From: Streptomyces sp. NBC_01446
GTDB taxonomy: Bacteria > Actinomycetota > Actinomycetes > Streptomycetales > Streptomycetaceae
Assembly (NCBI RefSeq): GCF_026340095.1
Contig: NZ_JAPEPO010000001.1
Coordinates: forward strand, 5,604,001-5,668,000
DNA: 64,000 nt
Direction of reading: 5' to 3'
The notes beneath the pieces were generated by a model that made no database searches, was not told the DNA's origin, and worked only from the letters and a program-made list of their open reading frames with translations. Positions 36,004 through 44,023 of the stretch are shown here, one piece after another (position 1 is the stretch's first letter; each line of letters opens with the position of its first letter). The translations under genes were made by a program, and so were the position numbers.

Positions 36004-36348
36004 TTACTCCGGGGTGGGGATGTCCGTCTCGTGGGCCCGCTTGAGGCGCATGCGGGCGTCCACCGTCTCCGGGCCCGATACGTCCTTCCAGTAGCGGTGG
36101 CACGTCACGAAGACCGCCAGCTCGCGCTCCCGCTGGCGGAGCTTTTCGACTTCGGCCTGTTCGTCCGGGGTCCAGCCGGGGGATGCGGGGCGCTCGCGCT
36201 TGCGCCAGCCGTGGTCGTCGCTGAACCCGTCGAGAGGGTCCACCGACCAGGGAAGCCGCTTCAGGAGGGTCAGGAGCTCCGCCCTGACCTGGTGCAGCTC
36301 CTCCTGGCCCGCCAGGAGGTCACTCGGGAAGTCATAGGTCGCTGCCAC
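36004..36348 (-). CDS. Conserved hypothetical protein, 114 aa
   Basis: Starts at the GTG at 36348 (VAATYDFPSDLLAGQEELHQ). Mostly helical and charged: VRAELLTLLKRLPWSVDPLD, HGWRKRERPASPGWTPDEQA and VEKLRQRERELAVFVTCHRY, ending in an acidic tail. No catalytic motif, signal or membrane segment. It looks like a Streptomyces family of unknown function, probably DNA- or protein-associated given its Arg/Glu-rich helices. The upstream sequence has TAGCAT seven bases before the start and no ribosome site, suggesting a leaderless mRNA. It is divergent from the DUF2277 gene. Confidence 0.7.
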   Translation of the reverse strand: MAATYDFPSDLLAGQEELHQVRAELLTLLKRLPWSVDPLDGFSDDHGWRKRERPASPGWTPDEQAEVEKLRQRERELAVFVTCHRYWKDVSGPETVDARMRLKRAHETDIPTPE

Positions 36349-36419
36349 GCGGCAATGCTACGCCTGTTCGATTTCTTGAGGCGAGCGATGAGGGCCGTGT
36401 TCATTCGTACGTGTGTTTC

Positions 36420-36431
36420 GAACGTACGTTC
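36420..36431. promoter_or_regulatory. Perfect 12-bp palindrome GAACGTACGTTC
   Basis: Lies 48 bp upstream of the DUF2277 start and 72 bp upstream of the divergent 114-aa gene. A further CGTACG sits at 36406-36411. Dyad and position fit an operator; the regulator is unknown. Confidence 0.4.
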
Positions 36432-36478
36432 TTTCCGAAGGCGTGCGCGAGGGCGGGGATGCGCGCGAGACTGGAGGC

Positions 36479-36721
36479 ATGTGCCGCAGCATCAAGACCC
36501 TTCGCCCGCCCGTCCTCCCCGAAGAGGCCACCGAGGAGGAGATCCGGGCCGCAGCCCTGCAGTACGTGCGCAAGGTGTCCGGCTTTCGGGCGCCCGCCGC
36601 GCACAACAAGGAGGTGTTCGACCGGGCCGTGGAGGTCGTCGCCCAGGCGACCGCCGAGCTGCTCGACGGGCTCGAAATCCGTGGCCAGGGGCGCCAGTTG
36701 GCCCCGGAGTCCGCAGCCTAG
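36479..36721 (+). CDS. DUF2277 family protein
   Basis: 80 aa from the ATG at 36479 (MCRSIKTLRPPVLPEEATEE), with GGAGG three bases upstream. Short conserved family: MCRSIKTLRPP, then EEIRAAALQYVRKVSGFRAP, then NKEVFDRAVEVVAQATAELL. The invariant N-terminal Met-Cys-Arg and the VRKxSGFxxP box are typical of DUF2277; no biochemical function is known. Its sequence has some resemblance to small zinc- or nucleic-acid-associated proteins but no metal motif can be seen. It stands alone downstream of the palindrome at 36420 and ends 35 bp before the convergent DedA gene. Confidence 0.85.
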   Translation: MCRSIKTLRPPVLPEEATEEEIRAAALQYVRKVSGFRAPAAHNKEVFDRAVEVVAQATAELLDGLEIRGQGRQLAPESAA

Positions 36722-36755
36722 GGGCGGGCCGGGTCCCGGCCTGGGCCTGGATGGG

Positions 36756-37379
36756 TCAGCTCGCCCGTTCCGCCGGTCGCCGCATGAGGAACGCCGCCCC
36801 CGCCCCCGCCGCGAACAGCGCGAGCAGTGACACCCCCGTGGCCAGCCAGCTCGCGCCGAGCCACTGGCCGCCGAAGTAGCCGAGGGCCACGCTGTAGCCC
36901 GCCCAGGCCACGCCCGCGAGGGCGGACCACGGCAGGAACTCGCGGACCCGGCGATGAGCCGTGCCCGCCGCGAACGAGACGATCGAGCGGCCCGCCGGGG
37001 CGAAGCGGGCGATGACCACGAGGATGCCGCCGCTGGAGCGCGCCAGCGCCCCGCCGAGACGTTCCTGCGCGCTGGTCAGGCGGCGGGATCGGGCGATCGC
37101 ACGGTCGAGGCGTTCGCCGCCGCGCCAGGCGATGCGGTACGCGACCAGGTCACCCAGTACCGACGCCGTGGCCGCCGAGAGGGTCAGCGCCAGGATGGAC
37201 GGCACCTCGTGCGTCACCTGCCCGGCCGCCGCCCCCGTGCCGGCCGCCGTGGCGGTGGCCGCGGTGATGATCAGGACGCCGCTCGGCAGGACGGGCAGGA
37301 ACACGTCGAGCAGTACCGAGAGGGCCACCACCGCGTAGATCCACGGACCGCCCGTCAGCGACCCCACACTCTCCAGCAC
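36756..37379 (-). CDS. DedA/SNARE-associated family membrane protein
   Basis: 207 aa from the GTG at 37379 (VLESVGSLTGGPWIYAVVAL), with GGGAG upstream; the frame runs on to 37559 without family sequence. Membrane segments, a conserved LLDVFLPVLPSGVLIITAAT re-entrant motif, VLGDLVAYRIAWRGGERLDR, then ILVVIARFAPAGRSIVSFAAG with the essential Arg residues and the C-terminal helix YFGGQWLGASWLATGVS. DedA proteins act in undecaprenyl-phosphate or phospholipid transport and membrane homeostasis and need acidic and Arg residues such as those visible. The C-terminus is basic. Transcribed alone. Confidence 0.85.
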   Translation of the reverse strand: MLESVGSLTGGPWIYAVVALSVLLDVFLPVLPSGVLIITAATATAAGTGAAAGQVTHEVPSILALTLSAATASVLGDLVAYRIAWRGGERLDRAIARSRRLTSAQERLGGALARSSGGILVVIARFAPAGRSIVSFAAGTAHRRVREFLPWSALAGVAWAGYSVALGYFGGQWLGASWLATGVSLLALFAAGAGAAFLMRRPAERAS

Positions 37380-37705
37380 CCGCGACTCCCCGTGATCCGT
37401 GTTCGTGAATTCCCCGGTCGGCGACTGACGCCGCGGTGTCGCGGGGAGCGGCAGGGGCGGCTGATGACAGCTGTACAGCGTACGCCTCGGTTGTGGCTGG
37501 AGGGCCACCAGGGGCTCAGGTGTTCTCCAGGTCACGTTCACCCGGGTGCCGCGTCGCACGGGCGGTACGCCCCGGTATCCCCGTGCGAACGACGGGACGG
37601 GAGAGCCGGCCCGGGGCGGCTGACGGGCGAAAGCTGGAGGAGCGGCCGATGGTGGCAGGAATCGTGGAGGGAGCCGTGGCGGCGGCCGTGCTCGCGCCAG
37701 GCAAC

Positions 37706-37740
37706 GGGACGGCGGGCAGCGGGACGGCGGGCAGCGGGAC
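37706..37740. repeat. 15-bp tandem repeat (2.3 copies)
   Basis: GGGACGGCGGGCAGC at 37706-37720 and 37721-37735, then GGGAC. In non-coding sequence. Confidence 0.75.
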
Positions 37741-37748
37741 CGAGGGCA

Positions 37749-37783
37749 GGGGGTACCGGCACGCGGCGCGCACCGGTACCCCC
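37749..37783 (-). terminator. Terminator of the DoxX gene
   Basis: GGGGGTACCGG (37749-37759) pairs perfectly with CCGGTACCCCC (37773-37783), 11 bp, about 20 bp beyond the DoxX stop. Confidence 0.8.
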
Positions 37784-37801
37784 CATCAAGCAGTCACCCC
37801 A

Positions 37802-38269
37802 TCAAGCCGCGGCGGGCTCCCGCTCCGCGGCGGACACCGAGGCGGCCGGGCGCTCCGCCTTGCTCTCGCCGCGGGCGGTGAAGAGCCGGTCGAGGCCGAG
37901 CGCGCCGGAGCCGGTGAAGACCAGGAGCAGCATGGCCCAGCAGAACATCGCGGACGGTTCGCCGCCGTTCTGGAGCGGCCACAGGGCCTCCGGCTGGTGG
38001 ACCTTGAAGTACGCGTAGGCCATTGAGCCGGAGGCTATGAAGGCCGCGGCGCGGGTGCCGAGGCCGAGGGCGACGAGGGTGCCGCCGACGAGCTGGATGA
38101 CGGCCGCGTACCAGCCGGGCCAGGTGCCGGCGGGGACGGTGCCGCCGCCCATCGCTCCGCCGAAGACGCCGAAGAGCGAGGCGGCGCCGTGGCAGGCGAA
38201 GAGCAGGCCCACGACGATGCGGAACAGGCCGAGGGCGTAAGGCTGGGCGTTGTTGAGACGTCCAGTCAT
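37802..38269 (-). CDS. DoxX-family membrane protein
   Basis: 155 aa from the ATG at 38269 (MTGRLNNAQPYALGLFRIVV). Four membrane helices: ALGLFRIVVGLLFACHGAAS, GWYAAVIQLVGGTLVALGLG, AAFIASGSMAYAYFKVHQPE and AMFCWAMLLLVFTGSGALGL, with a polar Ala/Glu tail. The GLFRIVVGLLFACHG start is the DoxX signature. In actinobacteria DoxX proteins take part in redox/thiol stress resistance at the membrane. A TTAGGG-CCCTAA dyad upstream (38318-38331) may bind a redox-responsive regulator. Substrate and partner are unknown. Confidence 0.88.
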   Translation of the reverse strand: MTGRLNNAQPYALGLFRIVVGLLFACHGAASLFGVFGGAMGGGTVPAGTWPGWYAAVIQLVGGTLVALGLGTRAAAFIASGSMAYAYFKVHQPEALWPLQNGGEPSAMFCWAMLLLVFTGSGALGLDRLFTARGESKAERPAASVSAAEREPAAA

Positions 38270-38317
38270 GGGGGGACTCCTTGTGTCGGTTGGGGACGAA
38301 CCGATGGAGGCCACAGG

Positions 38318-38331
38318 TTAGGGGACCCTAA
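38318..38331. promoter_or_regulatory. Inverted repeat TTAGGG-GA-CCCTAA upstream of DoxX
   Basis: A 6-bp dyad with a 2-base centre, 49 bp upstream of the DoxX start and overlapping the stop of the preceding gene. Shape fits a MarR- or Rrf2-type operator; no identification is possible. Confidence 0.35.
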
Positions 38332-40292
38332 TCAACGCTTGCAAGTTCAACATTTGGCCGCGAGAGCTGCTCCGTGCCCGGTTCCGCACGCTCCCCGGAA
38401 GCCGTCCGCAGAGCCGCTCGCGCGACCGCGTCCGCGTCCGAAAGGGTCACCGAGTCGACCCCCGGCCGGGCCCCCGCCGCGGTCACCCAGTGCACCCCCT
38501 CCGTGGGCACGCCGACCGCGAACCGCCGTGCGTGCGGCCTGCCTTGACGGTCGATCAGGCGGTACGGGCGTGGTGTGACGTCCACCCCGCCCGTCGCGTA
38601 ACCGTCGAGCGTGTGCGGCCGGACGTGGCCCGTCTTCAGGAGCCCGGCGAGCAGTTGGTCGCCGGTGCGCGCCACGTCCGTCTCCGGCAGTCGCGCCTCG
38701 ACGAGTGTGGTGGCTCTCACGGATGACCCGGGAACATCGGGCGAGTGCGCGACGAACGCGCCGTCCTCGGCCCGCACGTCCAGGCGCGGCCCGACCACGG
38801 TCAGGAGGCCGGACTCGATGAGCGCGCTCATCTCCTCGATGCGCCGCCGGGGCGGGCCGATCGACAGGAAGGCGTTGAGCGGGGTGTACCAGCGGTCGAG
38901 GTGGTCGCGGCGCGACGCGCCGCCGATCCCGCCGTGGTCGACGGCCTGGCGCAGTTCGTTGCGCAGGTCGCGCAGCACGTCCAGGGCGGCCTTCACGGGA
39001 CCGTCCGCGTTGCCGAGCGCGGCGTGCGCCGCGTCCTCGCGCAGATGGGCCAGGAGCCAGGTCCGCCACTCGTCGGGCGAGCCGAACGAGAGCTCCGCGT
39101 GCGGCCGGGAGACATGGTCCCAGGACCAGCGGAGAACCTCCGGAATCCCGAACTCGTACAGGACGTCGGCCTCTTCGGAGCTCTGGTGCGGCGCGGCGAG
39201 GAAGCCTTCGCGGAAACCGGTGTCCCCCGCTCCCGCGCGTCGCAGCAGGGTCTCGTAATAGACGGTCTCCACCTCCTTCGCGACGAGTGGCCAGATCTCG
39301 CCCAGGAAGTCCGGCGCGTCCCCGGAGTCCGCGCGCTCGCGGAAGCGGGCGATGACCTCGGGGGTGAGGACGGCGGGTTCGTGGCGCCCGTACGGGCCCT
39401 TGGCGTTGTCGCCGCGCGCCTGGTACGGGATGCCGCGGCGCGAACCGGCGTACAGGCGCGGCTCGCGGCCCGAGGGCTTGTACCGCAACTCCCCCGACGA
39501 TGTGCGGCGGTAACGTCCGCCGCGGCCCTCGGTGAGCAGCGCCATGTGGTCGAAGAAGTTGAGGCCGAGGCCCCTCAGCAGGACGGGTTCGCCCGGGGAG
39601 AGGGGGGAGAGGTCCAGGTCGGCCGGGTTCGCGGGCTGGATGTGGCGCAGGCCGTGCTGCCGCGCGTACTCGGTGAGACGCGTCTGGGCGGGGCTCGCGG
39701 CGGTGGGCAGATGGCCCTGGGCGAGGACGACGGCGGACAGGCCGGTCAGTTCACGCCCGTTGTCGAGTACGAGGGTCTGGCGGCCGTCGTCCGCGTCGTC
39801 GAGACGCACGGCTCGCGCGCGATGGACCTCGACGCGTACGGCGTCGGGTGCGCAGCCCACGGTTTCGGCGAACACCCACTCCAGGTACCGGCCGTAGAGG
39901 GCGCGGGTCGGGTAGTCGTCGGGGCCGAGGGCGAGGCCCTGGCGCTGGGCCCACTCGTGCAGGCTCGGCCCCCGGCGTATCGGGCCCGAGCAGTCCACGC
40001 TGTCGTCGGTGAACAACGTGACCTGTGAGGCGACGGTGTTCATCAGGAGTTCGGGCGCCTGCGAGGTCCGCCAGACGCTGCCGGCTCCCGGCGGCGCCGG
40101 ATCGACGACGTGGACGGTGAGGCGGGCGCCGGGCGGCAGGAGCTCGCCGGCGGAGGCACAGAGTCGTTCGAGGACGCTGGTCCCGCGCGGGCCCGCGCCG
40201 ACTATCGCTGCGGCCGGCGCCGAGCACACTGCGGACAAAGAGGGACTCCAGGGGCATGTGGGGCTGCTGGAAGCGGAACGTCCGCTCATCAT
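38328..40292 (-). CDS. FAD/NAD(P)-binding domain protein (NAD_binding_9 type)
   Basis: 654 aa from the ATG at 40292 (one codon shorter start is also possible). The N-terminal Rossmann fold AAAIVGAGPRGTSVLERLCA gives a G-x-G-x-x-G dinucleotide site; further conserved parts are VHVVDPAPPGAGSVWRTSQA, MNTVASQVTLFTDD, VLAQGHLPT and GLGLNFFDHMALLTEGRGG. Large proteins of this type are probably oxidoreductases; some lie in natural-product clusters, but nothing around this gene suggests one. The C-terminal 250 residues (TPLNAFLSIGPPRRRIEEMS, FAVGVPTEGVHWVTAAGARP) complete the family length. Upstream of the DoxX gene on the same strand. Substrate unknown. Confidence 0.85.
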   Translation of the reverse strand: MMSGRSASSSPTCPWSPSLSAVCSAPAAAIVGAGPRGTSVLERLCASAGELLPPGARLTVHVVDPAPPGAGSVWRTSQAPELLMNTVASQVTLFTDDSVDCSGPIRRGPSLHEWAQRQGLALGPDDYPTRALYGRYLEWVFAETVGCAPDAVRVEVHRARAVRLDDADDGRQTLVLDNGRELTGLSAVVLAQGHLPTAASPAQTRLTEYARQHGLRHIQPANPADLDLSPLSPGEPVLLRGLGLNFFDHMALLTEGRGGRYRRTSSGELRYKPSGREPRLYAGSRRGIPYQARGDNAKGPYGRHEPAVLTPEVIARFRERADSGDAPDFLGEIWPLVAKEVETVYYETLLRRAGAGDTGFREGFLAAPHQSSEEADVLYEFGIPEVLRWSWDHVSRPHAELSFGSPDEWRTWLLAHLREDAAHAALGNADGPVKAALDVLRDLRNELRQAVDHGGIGGASRRDHLDRWYTPLNAFLSIGPPRRRIEEMSALIESGLLTVVGPRLDVRAEDGAFVAHSPDVPGSSVRATTLVEARLPETDVARTGDQLLAGLLKTGHVRPHTLDGYATGGVDVTPRPYRLIDRQGRPHARRFAVGVPTEGVHWVTAAGARPGVDSVTLSDADAVARAALRTASGERAEPGTEQLSRPNVELASVD

Positions 40293-40393
40293 GCCGGGTC
40301 GCCCTGTCAAGGGAAGAGCGGAGTCCGGGTGTACGCCGTATCTTCACCGGGCGGCCCCGTGGGCGACAGCCCTGGTCACGCACGGTCATTCAC

Positions 40394-40427
40394 GTCATTC
40401 ACTCAGTACGGTCATTCACTCAGCACG
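40394..40427. repeat. 17-bp direct repeat at the PhoD stop codon
   Basis: GTCATTCACTCAGTACG (40394-40410) and GTCATTCACTCAGCACG (40411-40427). The second copy contains the stop and last codons of the phosphatase gene. Confidence 0.75.
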
Positions 40428-42088
40428 GCGTCCGCCGCCTCCTGCAGTCCGGCCTGTCCGCCCGGCGCCGCCTGCGCCTGCTGGAGGCGGAGGCGTGCCG
40501 TGCGCCCGCGCAGGGTCAGTGTCATCAGCTGGTTGCCGAACCAGGGCCCGCCCGTCTTGCGCCAGGAGACCGGGGGAGCGGCGAGGCGGCCGTGTCGGGC
40601 GAAGCGCCGTCCGAGAGAGCGGCCGAAGCGGCTCCAGCCGAAGCGGAATCCGACCTTTATCGTGCCGGGGATCGAGTTGTGCACCGGTGAGCAGGTCAGC
40701 TGGAGGACGCGCGCGGCCGGGGCCGCCGCGCCGTCGGGCCAGGAGGGTTCGGCTACGTACGCGTGGTGGACGTCGCCGGAGAGTACGCACACCGTCGCCG
40801 GTGCGCCCTCGCCGCCGCCCGCCTCGGCGATCAGCGCCGTCAGCGCGTCGAACGACGCGGGGAACGCGGCCCAGTGCTCCAAGTCGGCCCGCCTGCGCAG
40901 CTTTTCGCCGAACCGGGCCCAGCGCGCACCGCGCTCACCCCGGCACAGCGCGGCGTTCCACCTCTCGGCGTCGTGCACGAGATGCGGCAGCAGCCAGGGC
41001 AGCGAGGTCCCGATCAGGAGGTGGTCGTACGCCCCTGAGGTGCCGTCCGACGGCGCCCCCGTCCCCTCCAGCGCCTGCTCCCGCAGCCACGCCGCCTCCG
41101 ACGGGTCGAGCATCGACCGGTCCGTCTCGGCCAGGACGCGGGCGGCCCGCGTGTCGACCATGAGGAGCCGTACGCGGCCGAAGTCGCGCCGGTAGCTCCA
41201 GCGGACGGAGGTCGCGTCGGTGTCGGCGCGGGCGGCGAACTCCCTGAGTGTGTCCGTCCCGTCGGGGTCCGCGCGCACCGCCGCGTACACGGGGTCGGCG
41301 GCCAGTTCGGCGGGCGCCAGATTGCCCAGGTGCTGATGGACCCAGTACGACATGAGGCCGCCGAGAATCCGCTCGTTCCACCAGTCGGTGGCCCGTATCT
41401 CCGCGAGCCAGGAGGCGCTGGTGTTCCAGTCGTCTATGACGTCGTGGTCGTCGAAGATCATGCAGCTGGGGACCGTGGACAGCAGCCAGCGCACATCGGG
41501 GTCGAGCCAGGACTCGTAGTAGAGCCGGGTGTACTCCTCGTAGTCCGCGACCTGATTGCCCGGGGCGTCGCGCAGGTCGCGGCGGGCGGCGAGGTAGCGG
41601 CGGGTGGCCGGTGAGGTCTCGTCCGCGTAGACCTGGTCGCCGAGCAGGAGCAGGACGTCGGGGCGCTCGGCATCAGGTGCGGAGGCGAGCTCGGTGGCCA
41701 GCGTGTCCAGGGCGTCGGGGCCGACGGGATCGTGGCCGTCGGCGGGCGCCGCGGCCCACCGGCACGAGCCGAACGCGATACGGACGGGGCGGGCCGCGTC
41801 GTCGTACGCGGGCGTGCGGATCGTGCTCGGTGGAAAGGGCGAGTCGGCGAGCGGCCAGACCGGGGCGCCGTCGAGCAGCACCTCGTAGGCCGTCGCGCTG
41901 TCCGGTGTGAGGCCCGTCACCGGGACCAGCGCGTAGTGGTGGCCGCAGATCTGGAACGTGCGGGCACGGCCTGACGAGCCGTCCGCGCAGCGCACTTCGG
42001 CGGTGCACGGACGGCTCGCCTCGACCCAGACGGTCGCCGACGACTCGTCCACGTATCTCAGCAGCGGTCCAAGTCGCAGCCGTGCCAC
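40412..42088 (-). CDS. PhoD-like metallophosphatase/phosphodiesterase
   Basis: 558 aa from the GTG at 42088, with GAGGAGG upstream. An N-terminal fibronectin-like domain (LLRYVDESSATVWVEAS ... VTGLTPDSATAYEVLLDG) precedes the PhoD catalytic domain: IAFGSCRW, LLLLGDQVYADE (metal-binding Asp), MIFDDHDVIDDWN (Asp-Asp-His), VRLLMVDTRAARV and VLSGDVHHAYVAEP (His pair). It uses Fe/Ca-type metals to hydrolyse phosphodiesters or monoesters. No signal peptide is evident, so unlike classic PhoD it may be cytosolic. The C-terminus is Gln/Ala-rich. A 17-bp repeat lies over its stop. Confidence 0.9.
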   Translation of the reverse strand: MARLRLGPLLRYVDESSATVWVEASRPCTAEVRCADGSSGRARTFQICGHHYALVPVTGLTPDSATAYEVLLDGAPVWPLADSPFPPSTIRTPAYDDAARPVRIAFGSCRWAAAPADGHDPVGPDALDTLATELASAPDAERPDVLLLLGDQVYADETSPATRRYLAARRDLRDAPGNQVADYEEYTRLYYESWLDPDVRWLLSTVPSCMIFDDHDVIDDWNTSASWLAEIRATDWWNERILGGLMSYWVHQHLGNLAPAELAADPVYAAVRADPDGTDTLREFAARADTDATSVRWSYRRDFGRVRLLMVDTRAARVLAETDRSMLDPSEAAWLREQALEGTGAPSDGTSGAYDHLLIGTSLPWLLPHLVHDAERWNAALCRGERGARWARFGEKLRRRADLEHWAAFPASFDALTALIAEAGGGEGAPATVCVLSGDVHHAYVAEPSWPDGAAAPAARVLQLTCSPVHNSIPGTIKVGFRFGWSRFGRSLGRRFARHGRLAAPPVSWRKTGGPWFGNQLMTLTLRGRTARLRLQQAQAAPGGQAGLQEAADAVLSE

Positions 42089-42184
42089 GTGATCAGCCTC
42101 CTCAGTCGCCCCGTAGGGTACGGAACGACGGAGGCCGGCGGGGAGGTTCCGGCAGGCCGGGATTCAGATCCGCGGCACGAGAGT

Positions 42185-42832
42185 TCAGCAGCCGCTGAGG
42201 TACGACGTCAGCGCGCTCTTCTCGGCGGAGTCCACCGTGAGGTTGTAGTAGTGCTTCACCTGCACCCACATGCGGACATAGGTGCACTTGTACGCGGCGC
42301 GCGACGGCATCCACTTGGCCGGGTCCTGGTCGCCCTTGGACTGGTTGACGTTGTCCGTGACGGCGATGAGCTGGGGCCGCGTCAGGTCGTTGGCGAAGCC
42401 CTGGCGCTGGGCGGTCGTCCAGGCGTTGGCGCCGGACTTCCAGGCCTCGGAGAGCGGGACGATGTGGTCGATGTCGACGTCGGCCGCCGCGCTCCAGGTC
42501 GCGCCGTCGTACTCCGAGTACCAACTGCCGGACGTGGCCGCGCAGCTGGAGTCCTGCGAGACGTTCGTGCCGTCGCGCTTGAGGACGACCTCGCGGGTGT
42601 TGCAGGCGCCGGACTGGGTGATCCAGTGCGGGAAGAGGTCGCGGCTGTAGCCGTCGGAGGAGCCCTCGGCCTTGACCGTGAGCTCGGAGAGGTACGTGCG
42701 GGCGGTGGCCCCGCTGACCGGGGTGGGGGGAGCGGCCTGCGCGGCCGGGCCGTTCAGCAGAGTGAGGGCGGAGACGACGGCGGTGACGGCGCCGAGTGCG
42801 GCGGCGCGTCGACGCGCGTAGAACATGCGCAT
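42185..42832 (-). CDS. Secreted HNH-family (DUF1524/GmrSD-type) nuclease
   Basis: 215 aa from the ATG at 42832, with AAGGGAG upstream. Signal peptide of about 33 residues (MRMFYARRRAAALGAVTAVV ... GPAAQA-AP). The core reads FPHWITQSGACNTREVVLKR, then SSCAATSGSWYSEYDG, DVDIDHIVPLSEAWKSGANA and LIAVTDNVNQSKGDQDPAKW; Asp-His of DHIVPL plus the NVNQSKGDxDP motif form the HNH/beta-beta-alpha metal site. Two cysteine pairs probably form disulphides outside the cell. It is expected to degrade extracellular DNA or RNA. Encoded alone. Confidence 0.9.
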   Translation of the reverse strand: MRMFYARRRAAALGAVTAVVSALTLLNGPAAQAAPPTPVSGATARTYLSELTVKAEGSSDGYSRDLFPHWITQSGACNTREVVLKRDGTNVSQDSSCAATSGSWYSEYDGATWSAAADVDIDHIVPLSEAWKSGANAWTTAQRQGFANDLTRPQLIAVTDNVNQSKGDQDPAKWMPSRAAYKCTYVRMWVQVKHYYNLTVDSAEKSALTSYLSGC

Positions 42833-43065
42833 GTGAACTCCCTTGAAGTGGGGGGAAGTTGGCCGAGCGGGCCCGGCCATGGTGGCGCCCCGGGGTTTCC
42901 GGGAGGTGTGCGCCGAGTGACAGGGTCGCGTCAACGACGCGTACACATCAAGGGGGCGGACGTGACTTCTGGTGGAGCGGGCGGGACTTCGGGTGCGGGC
43001 CGGTGGTACCGGGGTGGCGTCTCCGGGCGTGACGCGGGTCATGTCGATTCGCTCAGCCGTTCGCG

Positions 43066-43071
43066 TACGAT
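43066..43071 (+). promoter_or_regulatory. -10-like element before the riboswitch
   Basis: TACGAT places transcription start at about 43078, at the 5' edge of the aptamer. The -35 box is weak (GTCGAT about 17 bp upstream). Confidence 0.4.
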
Positions 43072-43081
43072 GGGCGGCGCA

Positions 43082-43192
43082 GAAGGGGAGTAGCTCTTCG
43101 CCGGACCGTCGACATACTGCTCAGCTCGTTCTGAGCCGGCGCCCGGAGGCAGGACCCGTAGACCCGGTCCGGCCAGCGAGACCTTCGGCAAA
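43082..43192 (+). ncRNA. yybP-ykoY manganese riboswitch
   Basis: The conserved cores of this aptamer are present in order: GGGGAGTAGC (43085-43094) on the 5' side, CGTCGACATACT in the first arm, and GCGAGACCTTCGGCAAAG (43176-43193) on the 3' side. Both halves form the Mn2+ pocket by bringing the two internal loops together. The arms between (TCAGCTCGTTCTGA and GCGCCCGGAGGCAGGAC... CGGTCCGGCC) pair as hairpins. It lies about 110 bases before a UPF0016/GDT1 family gene, a known Mn2+ exporter family, exactly the usual target. Binding should switch on expression. Expression platform unclear; the GAGGAA ribosome site suggests translational control. Confidence 0.87.
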
Positions 43193-43304
43193 GCAGTGAT
43201 TCACCTGCGTGCACACCCGTGTCCGCACCTGAGCGCTGCCGTGCCGAGGTGTCGTACAGGACTTACGTAACTCTCGGCGGGGCAGCCCGACCGATTGAGG
43301 AATC

Positions 43305-43883
43305 TTGATCAGCATCAGCGTGATGGCGGTTGTCTTCGGCATCGTCTTCCTGGCCGAACTCCCCGACAAGACCGCGCTCGCCGGACTCGTCCTCGGGACC
43401 CGCTACCGCGCCTCGTACGTCTTCGCCGGTGTCGCCGCCGCCTTCGCCGTCCATGTCGCGCTCGCCGTCGCGGCGGGCAGCGTCCTGACCCTGCTGCCGC
43501 AGCAGCTCGTGCACGCCCTGACCGGTGTGCTGTTCCTCGGCGGCGCGGCCGTCCTCCTGATGAAGAAGGATGAGGAGGAGGAAGAGGTCCGCAAGCCCGG
43601 GGACCAGAGCTTCTGGAAGGTCTCCGGCGCGGGCTTCATGCTCATCCTGGTCGCGGAGTTCGGTGATCTGACGCAGATCATGACCGCGAACCTCGCCGCC
43701 CGCTACGACGACCCGCTCTCCGTCGGCCTCGGCGCCGTCCTCGCTCTGTGGGCCGTCGGGGGCCTCGGTATCGTCGGCGGCAAGGCCCTGATGAAGCGGG
43801 TGCCGCTGGCGCTCATCACGAAGGTCGCCGCGATCCTGATGCTCGGCATGGGCGTCTGGAGCCTCTATGAAGCGGTGGCGTAA
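43305..43883 (+). CDS. GDT1/TMEM165-family (UPF0016) manganese exporter
   Basis: 192 aa from the TTG at 43305 (MISISVMAVVFGIVFLAELP), preceded by GAGGAA; family members begin the same way. Six membrane helices in two inverted repeats. The two hallmark motifs with acidic and polar metal-coordinating residues are ELPDKTALAGLVLG (helix 1) and EFGDLTQIMTANLA (helix 4). A charged loop (KKDEEEEEVRKPGD) separates the halves. UPF0016 proteins exchange Mn2+/Ca2+ for protons and protect against manganese excess. The upstream Mn2+-sensing riboswitch gives direct support for Mn2+ as the substrate. Confidence 0.93.
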   Translation: MISISVMAVVFGIVFLAELPDKTALAGLVLGTRYRASYVFAGVAAAFAVHVALAVAAGSVLTLLPQQLVHALTGVLFLGGAAVLLMKKDEEEEEVRKPGDQSFWKVSGAGFMLILVAEFGDLTQIMTANLAARYDDPLSVGLGAVLALWAVGGLGIVGGKALMKRVPLALITKVAAILMLGMGVWSLYEAVA

Positions 43884-43959
43884 GCCGTGGATTCGGCCCT
43901 GACCAGGGCCGCTGGCGTAGTCGCCATCCTGTTTTGTACAGTTGAGGAACAAAGTGGCT

Positions 43960-43989
43960 CCCGCCCACTCACCCTGACCGGTGGGCGGG
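43960..43989 (+). terminator. Terminator of the GDT1-family gene
   Basis: CCCGCCCAC (43960-43968) pairs with GTGGGCGGG (43981-43989) around a 12-base loop; 77 bp after the stop. Confidence 0.65.
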
Positions 43990-44023
43990 GTCACCTTGTT
44001 CCTACGCCTGGAGGACCCCGCCG

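Larger units (their letters stand above)
37380..37801. other. 422-bp region between DedA and DoxX genes
   Basis: No convincing gene. A frame starting at the ATG at 37649, with a GGAGGAG site, encodes a Gly/Thr/Ser-rich peptide but has no family sequence and runs into the opposing gene. A 15-bp tandem repeat GGGACGGCGGGCAGC covers 37706-37740. The right side holds the DoxX terminator. Confidence 0.5.
42833..43304 (+). other. 472-bp region: promoter, Mn2+ riboswitch and expression platform
   Basis: No protein gene. It holds the HNH gene promoter (leftward), a -10-like TACGAT at 43066, the yybP-ykoY aptamer at 43082-43192 and about 110 bases of leader before the GDT1-family start. Confidence 0.6.

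Noticed and set aside
37649..37860. Small plus-strand gene with a GGAGGAG site between DedA and DoxX
   Set aside because: Encoded peptide is repeat-derived Gly/Thr/Ser sequence that runs antisense into DoxX; no family features.
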